64,000 nucleotides of DNA from Cytophagales bacterium Alg240-R148. Lineage in GTDB: Bacteria > Bacteroidota > Bacteroidia > Cytophagales > Cyclobacteriaceae. The position numbers and the translations under genes were made by a program. Below the pieces are notes generated by a model. It saw only the letters and a list, made by a program, of their open reading frames with translations. It was not told the origin of the DNA and did no database searches. The stretch covers positions 684,706 through 748,705 of the forward strand of contig LS999828.1 of assembly GCA_900537185.1 (NCBI GenBank). Reading direction: 5' to 3'. Shown here in pieces: positions 54,919 to 62,207 of this stretch (the first letter of the stretch is position 1; the number at the start of each line of letters is the position of its first letter).

Positions 54919-55203
54919 TTAAAGAGATTGGGCAATTAGATCGTTAAGTTCATCTAATTTTCCACTTATTTGTTTTGATTCAGCATTGGAAACACCTTTT
55001 ACTTTTATCAAATCAACCATGACTTCAAAAGTGACCATGGCCAAAAGGTCTTGTTTATCTTCAATACCAAACTGTTCTTTATAAAGCTTCAGCCTTTCGT
55101 TTATTAGTCGTGCAGCACTTCTAATATTTTCTTCTTCCCCCTCACTTATCTTCATGGGGTACTCTCTATCTGCAATTTTGACTTTTATCGAAAGTTTATC
55201 CAT
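54919..55203 (-). CDS. zapA: Cell division protein ZapA
   Basis: This is a 94-residue protein of typical length. It shows the ZapA pattern: beta strands at the start (LSIKVKIADREYPMKISEGE), then EENIRSAARLINERLKLYKE, and a long C-terminal helix (LDELNDLIAQSL) for dimer formation. ZapA cross-links FtsZ filaments at the division ring. It sits between rny and a coiled-coil gene, 13 bases from the latter, in the pheT cluster. Confidence 0.88.
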   Translation of the reverse strand: MDKLSIKVKIADREYPMKISEGEEENIRSAARLINERLKLYKEQFGIEDKQDLLAMVTFEVMVDLIKVKGVSNAESKQISGKLDELNDLIAQSL

Positions 55204-55216
55204 TAAAAGCGGCGCT

Positions 55217-55507
55217 CTATTTACTTAAGTGTGCAATACACTTATCTATCTCGTTAATATATTCGTCTATCTTATCCTTCAACTCAAATGTATCAGTCCC
55301 CTCTTGATCTATTGTTCCTACAATTTTACTAATTTTATATTGATTTTGAAAATCAAGCAATTGCTTATCTTTTCTTTGCAACAATTCTTCAAAATCCACC
55401 TTGTTTTCCTTAAGCGTTTTAACCTCTTCTTTTAAGGCACGCTGCTCCATTAGCAACAACTTAATTTTGCGTTCTAAAGCCTGGAATTTTTCGGTAATTT
55501 GCTGCAT
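55217..55507 (-). CDS. Small coiled-coil protein, possible ZapB-like division factor
   Basis: This is a 96-residue protein that is almost wholly coiled coil over residues 1-70 (EKFQALERKIKLLLMEQRAL, EEVKTLKENKVDFEELLQRK). A short acidic helical tail follows (DTFELKDKIDEYINEIDKCI). It lies between pheT (6 bases away) and zapA (13 bases away). Position and shape suggest that it works with ZapA, as ZapB does in proteobacteria, but sequence similarity to ZapB was not established. Confidence 0.75.
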   Translation of the reverse strand: MQQITEKFQALERKIKLLLMEQRALKEEVKTLKENKVDFEELLQRKDKQLLDFQNQYKISKIVGTIDQEGTDTFELKDKIDEYINEIDKCIAHLSK

Positions 55508-55513
55508 TTATTA

Positions 55514-57925
55514 TTATTTCCTAATTATTGCTCCCAATTCCGATTCGAAATTTTGTATCAATCGGTTCATTGTTTTGTCAATTATTTTGTCTGTCAATGT
55601 TTTGTTTTGGTCTTGAAGTGTAAAACTCAAAGCATAAGCCTTTTTACCTTCATCAATTTTATCTCCTTCATAAACATCAAAAACACCGATATTCTTAATC
55701 AATCTTCTTTCCACTTTGGTAACCAGAGACTTAATCTCATCAAATGTAACACTTTTATCGATTACTAGAGACAAATCTCGCTTAACTTCCGGGAATTTTG
55801 AAACTTCCTCAAACACTATATTATCATTTACCAGTGTTAAAAGCAAATCCCAATGGATATCTGCCATAAAAACAGGTTGTTTTAAGGCATATTTTTTCAT
55901 TATTTTTTTATTGAGCAACCCCAATTGCACCAAAGTTTTATTATTCACTTTTAAATCAAGGCCATATTCAAAGGTCGCATCACTAAATTGAGATTGGCTA
56001 AAATCTTTGGTTATTAGCTTTCTCAACACAGCCAGTACATGCGCTGCTAAATCGTGAAAATGAACATTCCTTGCAGGTGAAATCCAATTCATCCCTTCGG
56101 CCTTTCCAGTCATAAAAAGAGATAGTTTTCGCTGCTCTTTGTATTTTCCTTCGACCAACTTATAGGTATTTCCAAATTCGAACAAATGGAGATCTTCTTG
56201 TTTGTGGTTGCTGTTATAGGCCACAACTTCGAGCCCCGTATAAAACAAAGACTGCCGCATCACACCTAAGTCTTCACTTAGTTTGTTTTTAATTTCTACA
56301 TTGTGCTCTGGACTTGCTCCAAAAGTTGCCGCATACTCTGGTTTGGTTAGAGAGTTGGTCATGATTTCATAAAAACCATTGGCAACTAAAAAGGAGGTGA
56401 TTTTATCTTGTACTTTGTCTGCATCCACCTCTGGATACTCTGCTAAATACTCACTTCCATTAAAATCTTGTAGCTCTACATTGTTGAATCCATAAATTCT
56501 CAAAATTTCTTCAATAACATCAGCTTCTCTTTGAACATCCACACGGTAAGCAGGTACTTCTAATGACAATCCCTCCTCTGTTGCATTCAAAATAACAATG
56601 TCCAACCCAGTCAAAATCTCCTTGATCCTTTCGGTGCCAATTTGTTTCCCAATGAGTCTGTCAATATGCTTATATTGGACCTCTATTTTAAAACCATCCG
56701 TTGTTGCATTGCCAACACTTTTCAATGGGCTATCGATGGTGCCTCCTGCCAAAGATTGGATCAATAATGCTGCTCTTTTTAAAGCATAAATAGTGGCATT
56801 GGGGTCTACCCCTCTTTCGTATCTAAAAGAGGCATCCGTTTTAAGCCCGTGGTGCATTGCCGTTTTCCTAATAACCGCCATATCAAAATACGCACTCTCA
56901 AGAAAAACATCCACGGTTTCTGAAGATACACCAGAGTTTTTCCCTCCAAAGACACCTCCTATACACATAGGCTCATCTGCCCCGTTACATATCATTAAAT
57001 CAAAAGCATTAAGCTTGCGTTCCACCCCATCCAATGTAACAAATGCTGTACCCGCAGGTAAATTTTTCACCTTAACCTGGTTGCCTTTAATCTCTTTTAA
57101 ATCAAAAGCATGTAATGGGTGCCCTGCCTCGTGCAATACATAATTGGTACTATCCACAACATTGTTAATGGGGGCTAGGCCAATTGTTTTTAATCTGTTC
57201 TTAAGCCAGTCTGGCGATTCCTTGACCGCCACTCCTTTTATTACTACACCACAATAATGTGGACATCCTTCCTTATTTTCAACAACTATTTGAACTGCAT
57301 CATTTTTCCCTTCTTCGAACGTACTGACATCAGGCCAATGCACCTCTTTGTTGTAATACGCTTTTAAATCTCTGGCTACTCCGATGTGTGAAACAGCATC
57401 TGCTCTATTGGGGGTTAATCCAATTTCAATCCTATAATCGTTTTCAATCGCAAAATATTCTGCTGCGGGTGTGCCGTTGGGTAGTTTCGTTTCCAAAACC
57501 AAAATACCATCATGCCCCTTGCCCAGACCCAACTCATCTTCCGCACAAAGCATACCGATAGATACTTCTCCTCTAATCTTTGCCTTCTTAATTTTGAATT
57601 CAGAACCTTCCGCTGGGTATAAAATGCTACCAACAGTTGCAACAACAACCTTCTGGCCTGCTGCTACATTAGGTGCACCACACACTATCGGCAGCAATTC
57701 TTCTCCACCAACATCTACTGTAGTTTTACTCAATTTATCTGCATCCGGATGTTTTTCACAGGAAACAACTTCCCCTATCACTACTCCTTTTAAACCACCT
57801 TTTATTGATTCTACCGCTTCAATCCCCTCTACTTCTAATCCTGTAGCCGTTAAAACATCGGCTATTTCCTCCACAGATTGCTCAATCTCGATGTATTCCT
57901 TGAGCCAATTATATGATATCTTCAT
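55514..57925 (-). CDS. pheT: Phenylalanyl-tRNA synthetase beta subunit
   Basis: This is an 803-residue protein of normal length for PheT. An N-terminal B1 region opens with MKISYNWLKEYIEIEQSVEE. The tRNA-binding EMAP-like domain (~40-150; VIGEVVSCEKHPDADKLSKT, IRGEVSIGMLCAEDELGLG) follows, then B3/B4 (VLHEAGHPLHAFDLKEIKG), B5, the catalytic-like core (EQRKLSLFMTGKAEG), and a C-terminal FDX-ACB domain (KFPEVKRDLSLVIDKSVTFD) that binds the tRNA anticodon. The alpha subunit gene is not in the window. It is the first gene of the pheT-zapA-rny cluster. Confidence 0.97.
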   Translation of the reverse strand: MKISYNWLKEYIEIEQSVEEIADVLTATGLEVEGIEAVESIKGGLKGVVIGEVVSCEKHPDADKLSKTTVDVGGEELLPIVCGAPNVAAGQKVVVATVGSILYPAEGSEFKIKKAKIRGEVSIGMLCAEDELGLGKGHDGILVLETKLPNGTPAAEYFAIENDYRIEIGLTPNRADAVSHIGVARDLKAYYNKEVHWPDVSTFEEGKNDAVQIVVENKEGCPHYCGVVIKGVAVKESPDWLKNRLKTIGLAPINNVVDSTNYVLHEAGHPLHAFDLKEIKGNQVKVKNLPAGTAFVTLDGVERKLNAFDLMICNGADEPMCIGGVFGGKNSGVSSETVDVFLESAYFDMAVIRKTAMHHGLKTDASFRYERGVDPNATIYALKRAALLIQSLAGGTIDSPLKSVGNATTDGFKIEVQYKHIDRLIGKQIGTERIKEILTGLDIVILNATEEGLSLEVPAYRVDVQREADVIEEILRIYGFNNVELQDFNGSEYLAEYPEVDADKVQDKITSFLVANGFYEIMTNSLTKPEYAATFGASPEHNVEIKNKLSEDLGVMRQSLFYTGLEVVAYNSNHKQEDLHLFEFGNTYKLVEGKYKEQRKLSLFMTGKAEGMNWISPARNVHFHDLAAHVLAVLRKLITKDFSQSQFSDATFEYGLDLKVNNKTLVQLGLLNKKIMKKYALKQPVFMADIHWDLLLTLVNDNIVFEEVSKFPEVKRDLSLVIDKSVTFDEIKSLVTKVERRLIKNIGVFDVYEGDKIDEGKKAYALSFTLQDQNKTLTDKIIDKTMNRLIQNFESELGAIIRK

Positions 57926-58027
57926 CTTGTTTAAAAATAATTTTTATCAGTAAAAATCAACTGAATCAGCAAAAATACACAATTTAAATACTAGAAATAG
58001 TCAATTTTAAAATAAATTTTGAAGCTT

Positions 58028-58633
58028 TTATTTATAACGTTGTTCTCCTGCTTCAATCTTAAAATTCAGACTATTTTCTTTTGGTGGAAGCGGACAACTA
58101 AACTCATCAGAATAGGCACAGTACGGGTTGTAAGCCTTATTAAAATCAATTATCAAATGGCCATCCTTTATGGTTTCTGTTTCAATATACCGGCCAGCGC
58201 CGTAGGTGGTAAGACCAGAAGTTGCATCTTTAAAACCAACGAACAATTCATCTGAATCAACGGCTTGAAAAATAAGTAATTTATGCACAGCCTCGTTCCA
58301 ATCAAAATGCGCCCATCCCAATTCTTTGTACTGCCTTTTTTCTCCTGTATTGGTTACGATCGTTCTGCTAATTTCCTCTTCAAACAAATATACCTTAGCC
58401 CGCACTTTGTACTTAATGTCAATATCGTAGAACTTTAATTCGGAGAAATTTAAAGCGGGGTTTGCAAAAGGAGACTCTTCAGAATGTTGCAAAAAATAAG
58501 CTTGCTGCGCTCTATGGTCTTGGATCCTGGCCACATAATCTGCAACAGATTCCTCTGTGCTACTTAGAGAAAAATACCCTATAAGGAGTACCAATACAGC
58601 AAAAACTATCCAAACTTTGTTTTTAGATACCAT
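58028..58633 (-). CDS. DUF1684 domain protein
   Basis: This is a 201-residue protein starting at the ATG at 58631-58633; a TTG further upstream would add eight residues. An N-terminal hydrophobic helix (KVWIVFAVLVLLIGYFSL) acts as an anchor or signal. The DUF1684 block follows, with its signature NPYCAYSDEFSCPLPPKEN near the end, and GRYIETETIKDGHLIIDFNK. The function of the family is unknown; it is usually exported. It lies in a minus-strand run with radC (33 bases upstream) and rpsT. Confidence 0.85.
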   Translation of the reverse strand: MVSKNKVWIVFAVLVLLIGYFSLSSTEESVADYVARIQDHRAQQAYFLQHSEESPFANPALNFSELKFYDIDIKYKVRAKVYLFEEEISRTIVTNTGEKRQYKELGWAHFDWNEAVHKLLIFQAVDSDELFVGFKDATSGLTTYGAGRYIETETIKDGHLIIDFNKAYNPYCAYSDEFSCPLPPKENSLNFKIEAGEQRYK

Positions 58634-58666
58634 GTTTTTTTTAACAAAATAACTCAAGAAAACACA

Positions 58667-59350
58667 TTAAATCAAACCTTCTTCCGCAAAACTAAAAAAT
58701 GTATCCCCTGCAAAAATCAAATGATCCAGGACAGCAACGTCCAAAAGTTTACCCGAAGCCACCAACTTTTTGGTTAACCGGACATCCGCCCCTGAAGGTT
58801 TTGGGTTGCCCGAAGGGTGGTTGTGGACTACAATAAGCCCAGAAGCCAAGTGATCAATTGCCTTTTTAAATATTATTTTTGCATCCACCACCGTACCAGA
58901 CACTCCACCAGCACTAATTCTAGTTTTTTTTAACACCACGTTGCGCCTGTTCAAAGAAAGCAACCAAAATTCTTCATGTCCAAGATCTTTCAAAATGGGA
59001 TACATAAGCCTATGCGCATCTTGGGCACTGGTTATTTTATTCTCGGTAGGATCCGTTTTTCTTCTGATGCTTAGCTCTAGAGCAGCAATTAAATTCACTG
59101 CTTTTGCCGGACCAACACCATCAAGTTTCATCAATTCGTCCGCATCTTTCAATGCCAATTGATTCAAATTATTATCGGATTGTTTTAAAATTAACCGAGC
59201 CAAATCCATCGCGCTGTTTTGCTTGCTACCGGAGCCCAGCAGGATGGCTAGCAATTCGGTATCGGTCAAAGCGGCGCGCCCTTTTTGCAATAGTTTTTCT
59301 CTTGGACGGTCCGCTTCCGCCCAATTTTTAATTGAAGTTTTAAAAATCAT
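58667..59350 (-). CDS. radC: RadC family JAB/MPN-domain protein
   Basis: This is a 227-residue protein. A helix-hairpin-helix (LDGVGPAKAVNLIAALEL near residue 75) is followed by the RadC JAMM metalloprotease-like domain with IVVHNHPSGNPKPSGADVRL, which contains the H-x-H...S...D metal motif. RadC proteins were once thought to act in DNA repair; their actual role is unsettled. Length is normal. The ATG at 59348-59350 gives MIFKTSIKNWAEADRPREKL, the usual opening. Confidence 0.95.
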   Translation of the reverse strand: MIFKTSIKNWAEADRPREKLLQKGRAALTDTELLAILLGSGSKQNSAMDLARLILKQSDNNLNQLALKDADELMKLDGVGPAKAVNLIAALELSIRRKTDPTENKITSAQDAHRLMYPILKDLGHEEFWLLSLNRRNVVLKKTRISAGGVSGTVVDAKIIFKKAIDHLASGLIVVHNHPSGNPKPSGADVRLTKKLVASGKLLDVAVLDHLIFAGDTFFSFAEEGLI

Positions 59351-59400
59351 ATTATTGAGATTAAAAAATATATTACTCCAATATTAAAAAAAATAGGCAC

Positions 59401-59429
59401 AAAAAAAACCCAGTAGGTCCTACCGGGTT
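59401..59429 (-). terminator. Terminator after rpsT
   Basis: On the minus strand AACCCGGTAGG and CCTACTGGGTT form a stem, followed by a run of T's, 24 bases after the rpsT stop. Confidence 0.8.
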
Positions 59430-59452
59430 GGAATATCTTTATAAGATGATTC

Positions 59453-59707
59453 TTATCCTAATCCATTAACAAATTTAGCCAATCTTGATTTGTTGTTGGC
59501 TGCTTTGTTTTTGTGAATAATGTTTCTTTTGGCCAATTTATCAATCATACTTGCCACTTCTTTGAACAATTCCTGCGCCTCTGTTTTATCAGTAGTGCCA
59601 GTTAATTTTTTTATGAATGTTCTGGTAGTTTTATGCTGATACCTGTTTCTAAGCCTTTTCGCATTATTCGACCTAATTCTTTTTAATGCTGATTTGTGAT
59701 TAGCCAT
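59453..59707 (-). CDS. rpsT: Small-subunit ribosomal protein S20 (bS20)
   Basis: This is an 84-residue basic protein, starting MANHKSALKRIRSNNAKRLR, the standard S20 N-terminus. The rest is helical and Lys/Arg-rich, ending NNKSRLAKFVNGLG. It binds 16S rRNA early in 30S assembly. A longer in-frame extension upstream would be unlike S20 and is rejected. A textbook Bacteroidota promoter stands 37 bases upstream and a terminator follows, so it is a single-gene unit. Confidence 0.97.
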   Translation of the reverse strand: MANHKSALKRIRSNNAKRLRNRYQHKTTRTFIKKLTGTTDKTEAQELFKEVASMIDKLAKRNIIHKNKAANNKSRLAKFVNGLG

Positions 59708-59743
59708 AATGTGTTTCCTCGTTCCCTTAAAATTTTGAGACTG

Positions 59744-59774
59744 CAAATTTAATCCAAATATTTGTGATAACAAA
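59744..59774 (-). promoter_or_regulatory. rpsT promoter (consensus Bacteroidota form)
   Basis: On the minus strand TTTG (59771-59774), 19 bases, then TAAATTTG (59744-59751) match the consensus TTTG-N19-TAnnTTTG without a mismatch. A second TAAATTTG lies at 59815-59822 but lacks a -33 element. Confidence 0.85.
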
Positions 59775-59844
59775 TAAATATGTTGAATTTTTACAGTACG
59801 TCTTAAAATCAATGCAAATTTAATAAAACACTTTTTGAATAAAA

Positions 59845-60789
59845 ATGAAATCTTCAATATTACTTTTATTTTTTCAACTAACATTGATCTTTCCCTTGAA
59901 TTCATATCACTTTTGGGGGTTCTATGGCCATAAATTGATCAATCGCCAAGCAATTTACATGCTTCCAGTAGAAATGATGCCTTTTTACAAGGCCCACCAC
60001 CAAGCCATCATCGATTTATCTGTTGCTCCAGACAAAAGAAGGTACACAGACCCTAAAGAAGCACCCAGACATTATATGGACTGGGAGCACTACCAATTAA
60101 CCACCCCAGACAGCCTGCCTTTGCATTGGAATACAGCCAAAGCTAAATTTGGAGAAGAAGCAATGCAAAAAAACGGGGTCGTTCTTTGGCACATCGGGCT
60201 TATGGCCCACCGCCTTACCCAAGCGTTTGCATCACAAGACGCGCAAGCCATTGTTCGGCTTTCAGCAGAAATTGGCCATTATATTGGTGATGCTCATGTT
60301 CCTTTACACAATACAGAAAATTACAACGGGCAGCTGAGCAACCAACATGGTATTCATGGACTTTGGGAAACCAACCTGCCCGAATTATTTTCAAAGCAGT
60401 ACAACTTCTACCAAGGCCCTGCTGTATATCTACCCACTCCCCTGAAGACCATTCGATCCGGTATGGCCCATGCCCGTTCGGCAGTGGATTCTGTTCTAAC
60501 CATAGAAGCAGCTTTAACTGCTAAAATGCAAGAGGATAAATTTGGTCTGTATACGAGGAATGGAAAAACGGTTTCTGGCTATTCAGAAAAATTCTCTAAA
60601 GCCTACCACAAAAAGCTCAATGGGATGGTTGAAAGACAACTCCTGACGTCGATCCGGACTACTGCCAATATTTGGTATACATGCTGGGTAAATGCTGGAC
60701 AGCCAATATTACCTATAAAGGACTTCCGGTTCCATACCACAACAACTAAAGATTCCTTGGTTCTAAAAGAACACAAAAAGCGGCATTAA
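59845..60789 (+). CDS. Exported S1/P1 nuclease / zinc phospholipase C-like enzyme
   Basis: This is a 314-residue protein with an N-terminal signal peptide (MKSSILLLFFQLTLIFPLNS). The mature part begins with FWGFYGHKLINRQAI, resembling the Trp/His metal-binding N-terminus of S1/P1-type zinc enzymes. Further metal-site motifs are HYMDWEHY, LWHIGLMAHRLTQAF, GHYIGDAHVPLH and HGIHGLWE. The family includes 3'-nucleases and phospholipases C with a trinuclear zinc centre, acting outside the cytoplasm. Substrate cannot be told from sequence. The stop codon overlaps the end of the convergent BtuF-like gene by 4 bases. Confidence 0.85.
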   Translation: MKSSILLLFFQLTLIFPLNSYHFWGFYGHKLINRQAIYMLPVEMMPFYKAHHQAIIDLSVAPDKRRYTDPKEAPRHYMDWEHYQLTTPDSLPLHWNTAKAKFGEEAMQKNGVVLWHIGLMAHRLTQAFASQDAQAIVRLSAEIGHYIGDAHVPLHNTENYNGQLSNQHGIHGLWETNLPELFSKQYNFYQGPAVYLPTPLKTIRSGMAHARSAVDSVLTIEAALTAKMQEDKFGLYTRNGKTVSGYSEKFSKAYHKKLNGMVERQLLTSIRTTANIWYTCWVNAGQPILPIKDFRFHTTTTKDSLVLKEHKKRH

Positions 60790-61904
60790 TTCATTTTTTG
60801 AAAATACACCAAGGAATCTTGTTTCAAAAGACCAGGATGAAAAATATTAACAAGGTCAGACAAAACTAAATCAGGTCTTGAAAAACCACTTTCGTAGTAA
60901 TCATTGCCGCCCCTATTGTTTGTTTTTTTATTGGAATTGTACATCGATTTTTCCTGGAACACTTTAAAATGTTGGTAACCCATATTCAATTTCTTAAAAT
61001 CTTCTACCTTGTTTACCATGGTACTACCTACCCAAAAATCTGCCTTCTCCGATTTTTCAAAAACATTTTCAAAGCTTAACTCCAAGCTTCCGCTGCCCTC
61101 TGATTGGCTCCACAAATAATTGGCACCGGCATCCTTAATTAACAAACCTGCCCAACTATTACCTGCCGGCATGAACCAAGTGCCTTTATATTCTGAACCT
61201 GAAAAGACAGTAGGTTGGTTTGAACTCCCTTCTACACTTCTTTTGATCTGGTTGTAGTTCTGTTCAATCCTATTAAAAATAGAATCTGCTTCTTTTTCTT
61301 TTCCAGTTAATAACCCAAACAACTTAATCCATTCGGCTCTTCCCAAAGGAGTTTCTTCCAGATAATCTGCATTCAATAATACCGGAATACCAGCCTTTTC
61401 AATCAATGCATTTTTTTTCATATTGCCATTAACAGAGTAGCCCATCATCATTTGTGGTTCTAATTCCAATAAAGCTTCTACACTAAGATCGTTGTCTGGT
61501 CCAAGATCTATAATTTTGCCTTCTTCAACCCTATTGTAAAAATAAGGGGAGCTAATAAAATTTGTTGATGGAAATCCGGTCAAACTAGCACCCGATCCTA
61601 TCATTTCTAAGGCTGGTAAATGGGTAGTAGAGGTAACTACCAAATTGGTTACCGGTACCACTATTGTCGGTTCTTCTGATTTGCTGCCTTCTTTGAGCAA
61701 ATAATAATGCATCACTTCTTTTGCCCCCTTATATGGTTCCACTATATCAATTCTCACCTTATCCCCACTCCTAAACACCTTCCATTTTAAACTGTATTTC
61801 AGCGGTTGCTCCACCCAACCTTGCTCGACAACCTTGTTATTATCATTTGTATTACAAGAGGTTACCCCCCAAACTAGGACCAGAAAAATTAATGCTCTTT
61901 TCAT
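60786..61904 (-). CDS. BtuF-like ABC substrate-binding lipoprotein (cobalamin/siderophore type)
   Basis: This is a 372-residue protein from the ATG at 61902-61904 (MKRALIFLVLVWGVTSCNTN), a lipoprotein signal with Cys17. A longer upstream start would spoil the signal. The body matches the periplasmic binding protein class used for B12 and iron-siderophores: VVTSTTHLPALEMIGSGASL, IDLGPDNDLSVEALLELEPQ, then a helical backbone and AGNSWAGLLIKDAGANYLW. It is divergent from a B12-riboswitch-controlled TonB receptor gene, so it probably hands cobalamin, or a related corrinoid, to an inner-membrane ABC transporter encoded outside the window. Direct binding to siderophores is an alternative. Confidence 0.87.
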   Translation of the reverse strand: MKRALIFLVLVWGVTSCNTNDNNKVVEQGWVEQPLKYSLKWKVFRSGDKVRIDIVEPYKGAKEVMHYYLLKEGSKSEEPTIVVPVTNLVVTSTTHLPALEMIGSGASLTGFPSTNFISSPYFYNRVEEGKIIDLGPDNDLSVEALLELEPQMMMGYSVNGNMKKNALIEKAGIPVLLNADYLEETPLGRAEWIKLFGLLTGKEKEADSIFNRIEQNYNQIKRSVEGSSNQPTVFSGSEYKGTWFMPAGNSWAGLLIKDAGANYLWSQSEGSGSLELSFENVFEKSEKADFWVGSTMVNKVEDFKKLNMGYQHFKVFQEKSMYNSNKKTNNRGGNDYYESGFSRPDLVLSDLVNIFHPGLLKQDSLVYFQKMN

Positions 61905-61923
61905 TTGTACGTTTTTAGATTTA

Positions 61924-61955
61924 CAAATTAAGCAATAAATATATTGCACATCAAA
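61924..61955 (-). promoter_or_regulatory. Predicted promoter of the BtuF-like gene
   Basis: On the minus strand TTTG (61952-61955), 20 bases, then TTAATTTG (61924-61931) approximate the Bacteroidota promoter. It overlaps the divergent btuB promoter by about 12 bp. Confidence 0.5.
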
Positions 61956-61973
61956 ATCTTGTAATTACCTTTG
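61944..61973 (+). promoter_or_regulatory. Predicted promoter of the riboswitch-receptor transcript
   Basis: TTG at 61944-61946, 19 bases, then TACCTTTG at 61966-61973 match the consensus. Transcription would begin about 10 bases before the riboswitch. Confidence 0.7.
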
Positions 61974-61989
61974 CCTGAAATTATGGTTT

Positions 61990-62190
61990 CGCAAGCACCT
62001 AGGTGTCCACTGCGAATTAAAAGGGAATTCGGTTCAAAACCGAAGCTGTCCCCGCAACTGTAAGCCCAGCATCCCAAAAGATGCAAACATTTTTCTTTTC
62101 CCCGCCACTGTTGTTTTTGACAACGGGAAGGCTGAGAAAAATGGGTAAGCCAGGAGACCTGCCATGAGTTATGTCAACCACGAACTTTCG
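61990..62190 (+). ncRNA. Cobalamin (B12) riboswitch
   Basis: The sequence carries the conserved B12-riboswitch core: AAGGGAATTCGG, then AGCTGTCCCCGCAACTGTAA at 62044-62063, a variable stem-loop (about 62085-62140), and the B12 box GCCAGGAGACCTGCC at 62149-62163. A following hairpin, CTTTCG...CGAAAAG near 62185-62199, lies close to the start codon and could hide it when B12 is bound. In this class B12 binding lowers expression of the downstream gene, here a TonB-dependent receptor. Confidence 0.96.
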
Positions 62191-62207
62191 GGCGAAAAGT
62201 AATAGGA

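Noticed and set aside
59708-59905. N-terminal extension of rpsT
   Set aside because: The in-frame extension has no S20 similarity, overlaps the consensus promoter, and would run into the divergent gene. The MANHKSA start is standard.
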